A DNA stretch of 64,000 bases from an uncultured Pseudomonadota bacterium (lineage in GTDB: Bacteria > Pseudomonadota > Alphaproteobacteria > Rs-D84), in contig CADCKW010000003.1 in the NCBI GenBank assembly GCA_902802115.1, positions 1 to 64,000 on the forward strand. The letters run 5' to 3'. The position numbers and the translations under genes were made by a program. Below are positions 1-9,700 of this stretch, piece after piece. The notes beneath the pieces are model-generated. The model saw nothing but the letters and a program-made list of their open reading frames with translations, was not told the DNA's origin and did not search any database. Numbering within the stretch: position 1 is the first letter of the stretch; every line of letters starts with the position of its first letter.

Positions 1-3000
1 TTGGATTCTGCACGAATTTTTGCAGTTCCAATTGATGAGTCTTTTTGCTTTGCGGCTGTCAGTTTTGATGAAATCGCATTCGCATTTGTATTATTTGCCG
101 ACGAATCCAATTTCACATTACCCGCAGAATCAACAACCAAACCACCACTTAATAATTGTGACAAATCTTTCATAGTCACGACCTGTGAACTGGTGTCGTC
201 TTTGGTTGCGAATCCGGCACTGGTCAGTGCATTTTTAACATTTGTGTTGTTTAAACTGGATTGCAGTTGTGTTGCAAAGTTTGCAGTTGATACAACATCA
301 CTGGCCTTTGCAAAACCGGCATTGGTCATTGTTGCAGTCAGGTTGTTTTTGGTGACAACATCATCTGTCTTTGCAAAACCCGCACTGGACAACGCAGATT
401 TAACATCACTGGTGTTCAATGTGTTTGCAATATTACCGGTTGTGACAACTGTTGTTGGTAATGCAGATGCATCAATTTTGCCGTTTGTTGTGCGGACAAC
501 TGTGCTGGGCAAATTGTTTGATACCTGGGCAGCAATATTATCTGTGGTAATTGCCTTGGCAGCGGTTGTTTCCAATGAACTTGTTCTGGACGCCAATGCT
601 GTGACTGTATCTGTTTTTGCAAAACCTGCTGTTTCCAATGCCGATTTAACATCACTGGTGTTCAATGTGTCTGCAATATTGCCGGTTGTGATAACTGTTG
701 TTGGTAATGCAGATGCGTCAATTTTGCCGTTTGTTGTGCGGACAACTGTGCTGGGTAAATTGTTTGATACTTGGGCGGCAATATTTTTTGTGGTAATTGC
801 ATTTGATGTGACCGCACCTGTTTCAGCGTCTATATTTACCAAGCCTAAATCTTTTAATGAATTGTTTGTTGCGTTGGCCAGTGCGTTTTTAACACTTGTA
901 TTACTTGCGATATTACCTGTTGTGATAATTCCGGCATCATTTAGATTGCTGTTGGTAATAACACCGGCATTTGCCAATCTGGCAGAAAAACTGCCTTCGC
1001 CTGAACCGTTCAAAGTGTTATTAACCGTTGTTGCGATATCGTTCGTTTGTGCGAATCCGGCATCAGCCAACGCCCTTTTGACAGTACTGTTGTTTGCTGA
1101 CAATTTTGTGGGTAAATTGTCGGCGGTCAAAGCATTGGATTCCAATGATGCGGTTCTGGTGCTTAATGCTGATAAACTGTTGGTGGTTGCATAATTGCCC
1201 AATTTTGTTGTTAATGCACTGTCTGTGACAACATTATTTTTGGTTAATTCGCCACCCAAAGTTGCCGGGGTTAAAACATTTAATGTTTCGGTTCCGTCTT
1301 TGACAGATATAATTCCGCGGTCGGTTAATCCAGATGTAATCAATGAATTAACATCACTCTGTTTTGTGTATGTGTTGCCAAGTTTGTTTGCCAGTTTTGT
1401 TGCGGTTAAATCACTGTCTGTGATGAATGCGTCGCCCAAAGTACTGACCAGATTGGCTTTGGTTAATGCGCCCGTCGCCGTATAACGCGAATCCAATGTT
1501 GCACCCAATTTGTCAGCCGTCAGGTCACTGGGCTTTGCAAATGAATCACCCAAAGTACTGATTAAGTTTGTTTTGCTGACAGAATCTGCCGACGCATACA
1601 GTCCGGATAATTTTCCAGATAATTTGCTTTGGGTTAAATCGCTGTCTTTCAAATAAGTGTCACCTAACTTTTCTGACAATTTTTTTGCTGTTAAATCTGT
1701 ATCGGTCAAAAAGCCTGATAAATCAGCGGGCTTTGCAAATGAATCGCCCAAAGTGCTGACCAGATTGGCTTTGCTTAATGCGCCCGCCGATGCATACCGC
1801 GAATCCAATGTTGCACCCAGTTTATCAGCGGTTAAATCTGTTGTTTTTGCAAAACCTGATAATTTTGTATTCATATTACCAGTTGTTATTACACTGTCTG
1901 GTAATGCGACTTTTAATTTGTTGTTTGCATCAAATAAGTCTGTATTTTTTGCATATCCAGACAGTTCGGTTTTTGTCGCCAAATTAGAGATGTCACTACT
2001 GGTTAAATAACCTTTGTTAGATACAGCGGTGTCAATCATATTACCCAATGTTTCAGATTTAGCCAATGCTGCATTAACGGTTTCGTCGTCGATTTTCGGT
2101 AAATCATTTTTTGTTGCCAGATTTTTTGCTGTGATTTTGGCATCAAAATTGCTGTCGGTGATTACATTTGCGGTCTTTAATTTATTTGCAATACTGCCAG
2201 TTGTATTTTCGTCGCCGTCTAATAATGTTGTGACGCGTCCGGACAAAGAGTTCAAATCAGTATTTTTTGCGTATCCAGCATTTTTTAATTTGTTTGCCAT
2301 ACTGCCAGTTGTGTTTTCGTCACCGTCTAATAATGTTGTGACGCGTCCGGACAATGTATCAAAAGTTCCTTTGGCGGCAAACGTATCGCCCAACGCGGTT
2401 GAAATAGCCTGTTTGTTTACAGTTTTTGTCAGTTCGGTGCTTAAATCTGTTGGTTTCAACAGTTGTAATGTTGCAGCGCTGTCATTAGATAAAATTCCGC
2501 GTGATTTTAAATCTGATACAATCAAGTTATTTACATCATCTGTTTTCGTAAAAGAACCGTCTAATGTATTGATTAAATTCTTTTTGCTGACAGAATCTGC
2601 CGACGCATACAGTCCGGATAATTTTCCAGATAATTTGCTTTGGGTTAAATCGCTGTCTTTCAGGTATGTTGTGCCTAACTTTTTGGACAATCTTTCCGCG
2701 GTTAAATCTGTATCGGTCAAAAAGCCTGATAAATCAGCGGGCTTTGCAAATGAATCACCCAAAGCACTGATTAAGTTTGTTTTGCTAACAGATGCGGCCG
2801 ATGCATAACGTGAATCTAATGTTGCGCCCAGTTTATCAGCGGTTAAATCCGTTGTTTTTGCAAAACCTGATAATTTAGTTCCCATGTTTCCTGTTGTTAT
2901 AACATTTTCAGGCAGTTCAACTTTTAATCTGTTATATGAATCGAACAAATCAGCATTTTTTGCATATCCGGACAGTTCGGTTTTTGTCGCCAAGTTGCCG

Positions 3001-5807
3001 ATGTCACTGCTGGTTAAATAACCTTTGTTAGATACAGCGGTGTCAATCATATCGCCCAATGTTTTCGATTTAGCCAATGCGGCATTAACAGTTTCATCGT
3101 CGATTTTCGGTAAATCATTTTTTGTTGCCAGATTTTTTGCTGTGATTTTGGCATCAAAATTGCTGTCTGTGATTACATTTGCGGCCTTTAATTTATTTGC
3201 AATACTGCCAGTTGTATTTTCGTCGCCATTTAATAATGTGGTGAATCGACCAGACAAAGAGTTCAAATCAGTATTTTTTGCGTATCCAGACAATTCGGTT
3301 TTTGTCGCCAAGTTAGTTATGTCGTTGTTGGTTAAATAGCCTTTGCTGGAAACAGCGTCGTCAATCATATTGTCTAATGTTTTTGATTTGGACAAAACAT
3401 CGCTGACAGTGGCTTCGTCCAGTTTTGGTATTTCAACATTTAATGAACCATCAGATTTTAAAATATCACGATATTTCAAATCATTAATAACTAAATTTGA
3501 TAAATCCTTGGTTTTTACAACTGTATCAGGTAATTTGTCGGCAATGTTGTCTGTGGTAATTGCCTTGGCGGCGGTGTTTTCCAAATTTGTGACTTTGCCA
3601 GATAATGTTGAAAGGTTTTCAATAGTGGCGACTTTTAATGTATTGTTTTCGTCATCGTTTAACAAACCTTTGCGAACCAAGATGTTTTTTACATCTGTTT
3701 CACTGGTTCCCAGTTGTCCAGATAATTTGGCCTTGGCAGAATCACTGTTTGCAATTTTATCGGCAATCGCGACAGGGTCTGTATCGTCTTTGGTTGCATA
3801 GTTTTTGTTGTTTAGTGCATCATTTGTGATAAATCCGCGTTTGTTTAAATCAGTTGCGGTCACATATCCTTTGGTAGCAACCTCGTCGGATACCATTTGT
3901 TTAAAATTGTTGGAATTACGCAGTGCGTTTGTGACGGTGGCCTCGGTGACTTGGACTTCGCCCTTTTTTTCAATATTCAAAGAACCGTCAGTATTTAAAA
4001 TTTCTTTGTTAATCAAATCTGCGGTAATGATGTTTTTGATATCGTCTGTGGATTTTAATTCATTTTTTGTTGCAAATAATGCGGTGTTGTTATTGTCGGT
4101 TAAACCGCGTTCGCGTAGTTTAGAATCAATATTTGCCCCCAGATTATTTGTTATATTGTCTGTTTTGCGTTGAATTGATGCAACAGATGTTTGCAAATTC
4201 TGGTTAGATGAACGAATTGAAGATAACGCGTTTTGCAAATCATTATTTGTTGTTGTTAATTCCATGTCTTGAACGGCCGATGTAATATCATCACGCGTCA
4301 GTTGATTTTGTGCCAAACGTGTTTGGGCGGTTTGTAAATTAGTTATTTGTTGTTGCAATTCTGCGGTTGGTAATTCGTCTTTGGTTGCAACCTTTAATGT
4401 GTTGTTGGAATCGATGATTCCGCGTTGTTTTAAATCGTTGGCAATCAAACTTTTAACCGCGTTTGTGTCGGTGCCAATTTTCCCACTCAAAGTTTGTTTG
4501 GCGGCGGTACTGGCGGCTATTCTGGACGCAATTGCCTCTGGTGTGGTTTCATCTTTGGTTGCGACATTTAAATTTTCATTAGAATCTAAAATGTTTTTGC
4601 GCTTTAAATTTGCGATAACGGTATTATCCAAAGTATTTGAATTTGCCAATGCGGCACTGACGGTTGCCTCACTGATAACAGGTAATTCAGATCTGGTCGC
4701 ATAATTTCTGTCACGTAATGCGTCGGGTGTAATAAATGTATTTCCCAGTTTTGCAGACAATTTTTCGGTTGTTATATCACTGGGTTTTGCGTATGTATCG
4801 CCCAATTTTGTTTGCAATAATTCTGGGGTTAATTCTGTCTTTTTTAATATTTGTAATTGTTTATTAGAATCGTAAATTCCTTTATTTACCAGATTTTGAG
4901 AAATCATATTGTCAAACTCTGGTGAATTTTGCAGTGCTTCGGCAACGGTTTCAGTATTTATCACCGGCAATTCATCTTTGGTTGCAACATTTAATACATT
5001 ATTAGAATTAATAATACCGCGTTGTTTCAAATCGTTGGCAATTAAACTTTTAACAGAATTTTCATTTGTTCCAACGCGTGATGACAATGTTTGAACAGCA
5101 GTATCGTTTGTTATAATTTCATTTGCCAATTTTGTTGGTTCGACATCGGTTTTCTTGGCAAATTTTGTAGCCAATGTGGATTCTAACTTTTGTGTCAAAG
5201 CCAAAGGTTGAATATCGTCAGTTGTTGCAACCAATAATTTTCCACGATTATCAACAATACCTTTATCAACCAATGTGTCACTGACCTTGGAATCAACGGT
5301 CGCATTTAAATCAGCAATAGATGCTGTGTTATCTTGTAATTCGGTTATTGCCTCATTGACGGGGGCAATTTTGTCGTTGATTTCGTTTTGAACAGTTGTT
5401 TTCACAGTGTCAGCCATTTGCTGTTGTTGTGTCACCAATTCATCAATTTGTCTTTGTATTGCGGCGATATCTGCGGCAATTTCGGTGGTTGTTCCCGCAT
5501 TACCCCCGCCGGTGCCACCTGTTCCTGTGCCGGTGGTGACAGCAGTTGGAACATAATAACGATTAGGATTTTTTATCGGGGAATTAAACGAAATACGTGT
5601 GTCGTTTGTTGTTGTGGTGTCTGTGGTTGTGATTGCTGGTGCAGATGGTTCCGAATCGGTTTGCACACCAGTTGCAGAAACACTGGTCTTTGGGGCAATA
5701 AAAGATGGCTGATGATTTAACGGTATAGAACTGGCACGCAAGGACGGCGCGCAAAAACAAGCAGTGCAAACCATGCACAACATACCCCAAACACTAAGTT
5801 TTCTCAT
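1..5807 (-). CDS. Giant exported repeat protein, fibre/adhesin-like (C-terminus beyond window)
   Basis: The frame is open from the ATG at 5807 to the left edge, at least 1935 codons, with no stop in the window. The start is preceded by an AGGGGG ribosome site. Residues 1-25 look like a signal peptide with a small-residue cleavage site (SLRA/SS). A Ser/Thr/Pro-rich linker follows, then a Gln-rich predicted coiled coil (about 110-140), then a very long array of short motifs such as LATKxEL, ITTxNIA and KxLGDTY, with charged and Asn/Asp-rich spacers. This periodicity is typical of extended surface fibres or autotransporter stalks, but no family was recognised. It contains a 1011-bp tandem duplication and a 246-bp repeat. 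Its last 360 visible bases are about 97 percent identical to the paralogue at 6711-12476, so its missing end is probably the same Cys-rich tail. Exported location and adhesive role are inference. Confidence 0.85.
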   Translation of the reverse strand, partial: MRKLSVWGMLCMVCTACFCAPSLRASSIPLNHQPSFIAPKTSVSATGVQTDSEPSAPAITTTDTTTTNDTRISFNSPIKNPNRYYVPTAVTTGTGTGGTGGGNAGTTTEIAADIAAIQRQIDELVTQQQQMADTVKTTVQNEINDKIAPVNEAITELQDNTASIADLNATVDSKVSDTLVDKGIVDNRGKLLVATTDDIQPLALTQKLESTLATKFAKKTDVEPTKLANEIITNDTAVQTLSSRVGTNENSVKSLIANDLKQRGIINSNNVLNVATKDELPVINTETVAEALQNSPEFDNMISQNLVNKGIYDSNKQLQILKKTELTPELLQTKLGDTYAKPSDITTEKLSAKLGNTFITPDALRDRNYATRSELPVISEATVSAALANSNTLDNTVIANLKRKNILDSNENLNVATKDETTPEAIASRIAASTAAKQTLSGKIGTDTNAVKSLIANDLKQRGIIDSNNTLKVATKDELPTAELQQQITNLQTAQTRLAQNQLTRDDITSAVQDMELTTTNNDLQNALSSIRSSNQNLQTSVASIQRKTDNITNNLGANIDSKLRERGLTDNNNTALFATKNELKSTDDIKNIITADLINKEILNTDGSLNIEKKGEVQVTEATVTNALRNSNNFKQMVSDEVATKGYVTATDLNKRGFITNDALNNKNYATKDDTDPVAIADKIANSDSAKAKLSGQLGTSETDVKNILVRKGLLNDDENNTLKVATIENLSTLSGKVTNLENTAAKAITTDNIADKLPDTVVKTKDLSNLVINDLKYRDILKSDGSLNVEIPKLDEATVSDVLSKSKTLDNMIDDAVSSKGYLTNNDITNLATKTELSGYAKNTDLNSLSGRFTTLLNGDENTTGSIANKLKAANVITDSNFDAKITAKNLATKNDLPKIDDETVNAALAKSKTLGDMIDTAVSNKGYLTSSDIGNLATKTELSGYAKNADLFDSYNRLKVELPENVITTGNMGTKLSGFAKTTDLTADKLGATLDSRYASAASVSKTNLISALGDSFAKPADLSGFLTDTDLTAERLSKKLGTTYLKDSDLTQSKLSGKLSGLYASADSVSKKNLINTLDGSFTKTDDVNNLIVSDLKSRGILSNDSAATLQLLKPTDLSTELTKTVNKQAISTALGDTFAAKGTFDTLSGRVTTLLDGDENTTGSMANKLKNAGYAKNTDLNSLSGRVTTLLDGDENTTGSIANKLKTANVITDSNFDAKITAKNLATKNDLPKIDDETVNAALAKSETLGNMIDTAVSNKGYLTSSDISNLATKTELSGYAKNTDLFDANNKLKVALPDSVITTGNMNTKLSGFAKTTDLTADKLGATLDSRYASAGALSKANLVSTLGDSFAKPADLSGFLTDTDLTAKKLSEKLGDTYLKDSDLTQSKLSGKLSGLYASADSVSKTNLISTLGDSFAKPSDLTADKLGATLDSRYTATGALTKANLVSTLGDAFITDSDLTATKLANKLGNTYTKQSDVNSLITSGLTDRGIISVKDGTETLNVLTPATLGGELTKNNVVTDSALTTKLGNYATTNSLSALSTRTASLESNALTADNLPTKLSANNSTVKRALADAGFAQTNDIATTVNNTLNGSGEGSFSARLANAGVITNSNLNDAGIITTGNIASNTSVKNALANATNNSLKDLGLVNIDAETGAVTSNAITTKNIAAQVSNNLPSTVVRTTNGKIDASALPTTVITTGNIADTLNTSDVKSALETAGFAKTDTVTALASRTSSLETTAAKAITTDNIAAQVSNNLPSTVVRTTNGKIDASALPTTVVTTGNIANTLNTSDVKSALSSAGFAKTDDVVTKNNLTATMTNAGFAKASDVVSTANFATQLQSSLNNTNVKNALTSAGFATKDDTSSQVVTMKDLSQLLSGGLVVDSAGNVKLDSSANNTNANAISSKLTAAKQKDSSIGTAKIRAES
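2..361 (-). repeat. Near-identical block shared with the neighbouring paralogue (7094-7453)
   Basis: Bases 2-361 align without gaps to 7094-7453 (offset 7092) with about ten mismatches counted by eye. Immediately beyond position 361 the two genes diverge. This sharp edge suggests recombination or gene conversion between the paralogues. Confidence 0.85.
397..785 (-). repeat. Two copies of a 246-bp-period repeat
   Basis: The sequence from about 397 to 540 recurs from about 643 to 785, an offset of 246 bp (82 codons). Each copy encodes an ITTxNIA segment followed by a stretch ending in TLNTSDVKSAL, with only a few substitutions. Confidence 0.8.
1551..2280 (-). repeat. Copy A of a 1011-bp-period direct repeat inside the giant gene
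   Basis: The segment recurs 1011 bp downstream at about 2562-3291 with few differences. Anchors are the string GACGCATACA at 1591 and 2602, and CCTTTGTTAG at 2011 and 3022. The period is exactly 337 codons, so the frame is kept. Edges are approximate. Confidence 0.85.
2562..3291 (-). repeat. Copy B of the 1011-bp-period direct repeat
   Basis: This is the second copy of the segment at about 1551-2280, at a constant offset of 1011 bp. Differences are scattered substitutions, as expected for a fairly recent in-frame tandem duplication. Edges are approximate. Confidence 0.85.
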
Positions 5808-5929
5808 AATTTTTCCCCCTGATATCATTATAAAAAAATCCTTTCTTAGATAAATTTTAGAAAAAATCAAAAATCCAAGGCAAGCACAAAAAATAGTAAT
5901 TTTCACAAGTTTATTTATAAAATTTTTAT

Positions 5930-5958
5930 TTGCAATTTTGTTGGGTATATCCTAGGAT
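5930..5958 (+). promoter_or_regulatory. Promoter of tRNA-Pro
   Basis: TTGCAA (5930-5935), a 17-base spacer and TAGGAT (5953-5958) place the start near 5965, a few bases before the tRNA. Called by eye. Confidence 0.55.
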
Positions 5959-5971
5959 AAAAGCACATTGT

Positions 5972-6048
5972 CGGGGTGTAGCTCAGCCTGGTAGAGTACT
6001 TGCATGGGGTGCAAGGGGTCGCAGGTTCGATTCCTGTCACCCCGACCA
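5972..6048 (+). tRNA. tRNA-Pro (anticodon GGG)
   Basis: A full cloverleaf can be drawn. The acceptor stem is CGGGGTG/CACCCCG, the anticodon stem CTTGC/GCAAG encloses the loop ATGGGGT with anticodon GGG, and the T-arm contains GGTTCGATTCC. The CCA end is encoded at 6046-6048. It is on the plus strand between two minus-strand paralogous giant genes and has its own promoter and terminator. Confidence 0.96.
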
Positions 6049-6085
6049 CACTTTGTTAAAACTTCGTGTGACAAGCCAAAAATTC

Positions 6086-6110
6086 AAACCGGTTTTTACC
6101 GGTTTTTGTT
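6086..6110 (+). terminator. Terminator after tRNA-Pro
   Basis: The hairpin AAACCGGT/ACCGGTTT with a four-base loop is followed by a T-rich tail, about 40 bases past the tRNA. Confidence 0.7.
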
Positions 6111-6132
6111 TGTGTGATTTTTATTGTAATAA

Positions 6133-6163
6133 AAAATCCCGGAAAAATCCGGGATTTTGTTTT
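6133..6163. terminator. Bidirectional terminator at the end of the second giant gene
   Basis: An 11-bp stem (6133-6143 with 6148-6158), loop AAAA, has A runs on one side and T runs on the other. It lies directly downstream of the minus-strand stop at 6164. Confidence 0.75.
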
Positions 6164-6715
6164 TTACATGCATTTAAACTCTTCTGGGTTTATTGATAGA
6201 TTTACGTCGTCGCATACGCAGGTATGACGAGATGATTCGTAATGCGCGCCATCTGGACATTTGTCGACACATTCACCAGATTTTGTGTCAAAATATAATC
6301 CTTCGTCTTGACATGCGCATCCGCCTGCAGTCGCGTTGTATGGCGCAAACTCTGGGCACATATAACATTTTTCATCATTGATGTTCCAGAAATAATGATT
6401 GTTTATGGCACATGTTTCTCTGTCCGCATCTATACATTCGCCTGTGCTCGCAGAGAATACCTGGCCTTCTTCACAAAGTTTGCATGCCATATCTTGGATA
6501 ACAAAGTTTAACTTAGGTTCTTCACATACACATTCTTGGGCGCTTTCGTTAAACGGTGCGCTTGGTGGGCATTCAACACATGATTGATCTTTCGATGACC
6601 AAACCATATTTTTGCTGGCGCACTCGCTTTGGCCGGCGGCAACACATCTGCCTGTTGATACATTAAATGTTGCAGATTTGTCTTCGCATACGCAACGCGG
6701 CAATGATGAGTTATA
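6164..6715 (-). pseudogene. Out-of-frame Cys-rich tail of the second giant gene
   Basis: About 183 codons continue the neighbouring giant protein in a shifted frame. The upstream frame ends in DES-I-stop at 6711, and this frame resumes with YNSSLPRC. Removing one A from the ATA codon at 6714-6716 joins the two smoothly. The tail carries repeated Cys motifs (CVCEDKS, CxxCPP, CACQDEG, CVCDD) spaced like the Cys-rich modules just upstream, so it clearly belongs to the same protein. A bidirectional terminator follows immediately. Either the gene is broken, the base is an assembly error, or a +1 frameshift is used. No classic slippery site is visible. Confidence 0.8.
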
Positions 6716-9700
6716 TTGATTCATCGTTAAAGTATGTACCCTCTGGACATTTATTGCATTTTGTTCCGTTCCAATATGTGTCGGGTTCTGCCAAGCAAGC
6801 ATTTTCGTCACCTGCATCTATGCACATATACCGTTGTTCATCTTCGTTATAAGCAACTTTTCTGGCCGGGTCGTCACATTTGCAACGTGATGACGGGGTT
6901 GTGCCTTTTGGATTATAAAACACAGATTCATCAGGACATTTTTCACACATGCCCTTGCCTTCTTCGGCGTGTTCGTTCCAGACCATATAATCTGTTTGAT
7001 TACATTTTTCCTGGTCTAATCCCGTATCGTTGCTGACCGCGGCATTTGCCGTTGCAGCGGCGACGGAGATATTTGCCACAGATGCCGCAATACTGGATTC
7101 TGCACGAATTTTTGCAGTGCCAATTGATGAGTCTTTTTGTTTTGCGGCTGTCAATTTTGATGAAATCGCATTCGCATTTGTATTATTTGCTGATGAATCC
7201 AATTTCACATTACCCGCAGAATCAACAACCAAACCACCACTTAATAATTGTGACAAATCTTTCATAGTCACGACTTGTGAACTGGTGTCGTCTTTGGTTG
7301 CGAATCCGGCACTGGTCAGTGCATTTTTAACATTTGTGTTGTTTAAACTGGATTGCAGTTGTTTTGCAAAGTCTGCGGTTGATACAACATCACTGGCCTT
7401 TGCAAAACCGGCATTGGTCATTGTTGTAGTCAGGTTGTTTTTGGTGACAACATTAGATTTGACACTTTGATTTGCCCCTGTACCAGTCACTGTGACCAAA
7501 CCAAGATTTGCCAATCTAGATGTTTCGGCATTTCTAAGTGCCTGACCGGCAGCAGAATTTTCGTCGCCTAAATCAGTGGTCGTGACAATGCTGGTTGCCC
7601 GTTGAAGTTGGCCAGAAGTACTCCTTGTTGCTAAACCTAAATCAATAAGTTCTGTTCCAACTGAATTTTGAATATCATTGGCGGTTTGACCAACCTTCAT
7701 ACTGGAAACATTGGTGCCTTTGCTGCCTGTCCAAGAAAGCATACCGGTTGATGAGTCAAATGTTGGTGTAAAGGATTCGCCCTTGATATCATTTACAAAA
7801 TTTGTTCGTGTCGATATCAATGCGGTTTTACCAGCATCATTCAACGCAAATGTCTTTTTGCCTTCGGCGACATCGGCATTAAACTTGGATTCTTCGGCTG
7901 TTTCACCACCCATCAATGACGGGTCGGCTTCAACGGCTGCCAAGCAAGTGGCCATAGATGTAAAGTATCCTTCGTTGCCGGACTTGGTTAAGTCAGTTGC
8001 CACATTGCCGCGCGCAACAAATGCGTTAATAGTTTTTGCAGCAGACATCTTTTTAACGTTTTGAACGGTTCTAAATCCGGTTGCCACAACGTGCGCTTTG
8101 CACCAAGTGTATGCAGCAGATTCGCCGTCTTCACCGTCTTCGCCAGCCATGATTTCGTCATAACGTTCTTTACATGCGGTCATAAAATCTGCATTGTTGC
8201 TGGATTTGCCGGTAAATCCGGTAATCGCCATTCTGGACTGGGGGGTTGTGTATGTTTTTGTATCCACAAACGCAGCCATCTTGGCACTGCCTAATTTTGC
8301 AGACATTCTCTTGCCAATACCTTCGGTCAAGTTAAGGACAGTCGGGTTTTGAACCAATGACAAACAGTATGCTGTGGAACCACCCATTATGGCTGTATAA
8401 TCCGCGTTTGTGAATTTGTCTGCACAGTCTTCTTTGGACGTTATTTTTGAATACAATTTCTTGACTATTTCAATATTGTCTTCGCAATACTGTTGTTCAG
8501 TAGATGTGCCAGACATAATTTCGTTATAACGCGCCTCGCATGCTTCCATAAATGTTGTGTCTGTTTTTGTGCTGCTGGCCTTGAACCCTGTCATTGCCAA
8601 ACGACCTTGGACAGTAGAGGTTGCTTTCAAATTTTGCATTTTTTCAGAACCAAATGTCCGGACCAATTTTTGACCAATACCAGCATTTAAATCAAGGGTA
8701 TCAACCTTTTGCACCAATGATAAGCAGTAAGATTTTGCACCACCCATGATTGCATTGTACATATCAGATGTGAATTGCTCGCATGATGTCACATTGCTGT
8801 ACAATGGCGTAATAATTTTTGTCAGGTTTGATACACCTTTATCGTCTTTTTCCATGCAATACGCATACCATGCAGTGTCGCCATCATCACCGGACATAAT
8901 GCTGTTGTAATTTGCAATACATGCGTCCAGCAACGATTTGCCACCGAATATTTTGGTTGCACTTGAATTCAAACGATCTGCGGCAGACTTACCAGTCACC
9001 AAATTTGCTGTTAAGGCACTCTTGGCTGCTGCCAAATCTTTGACATCTGTATTGCTCTTCATATACAGTTTCGCCATCTTTAAACCGACGCCATCGTCCA
9101 AAGACACTTTGTCAAATGTCGCCGTCAGGTTTGCACAGAATGCATCTGCACCACCGACCATTTTTGCATACATATCTGCGGTAAAGTTCGAACAATCGTC
9201 ACTGATTGTATCATTCGGGAACAATTTGCGTGCCAAATCACGATTTAATGTTCCGTCTTTGTAATGCTCGGCCTGGGCTTTACAATATGTGACCTCTGGC
9301 TTTTCGGCATCGTCGCCGGACATAATGCTGTTGTAATTTGCAATACATTCGTCCAATATCGAGAAATTCGAATCGTTCATACGTTGTTTTGCATCTTTGG
9401 CTTGCAATGTTCTCAACGCATCTTTGGCCGATGATAAACTTACACTTTTTTTCGTTGCGTAAATTTTGGCTAATTTTAAGCCGACACCTTCGTTCAAAGA
9501 TACACCCGTATTAAATGTTGCGTTCAAAGATGTGCAGTATGCGTTTGCGCCACCAATGATTGCAGCATATAAATCTTGGGTAAAGACCGATGGATCACAA
9601 GATGAAATACCTCTGTCTGGGTATAATTTTTGAATCAGTGTCAAGTTTGTGACATCACTTGGGTAATTGACAGCGTGTGCCTCGCAATAAATTTGTGATG

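Noticed and set aside
7711-8064. Plus-strand frames across the giant genes (many of 60-400 codons)
   Set aside because: All are antisense shadows. The high Val/Phe/Leu/Ala content mirrors the Asn/Thr/Lys-rich minus-strand repeats.
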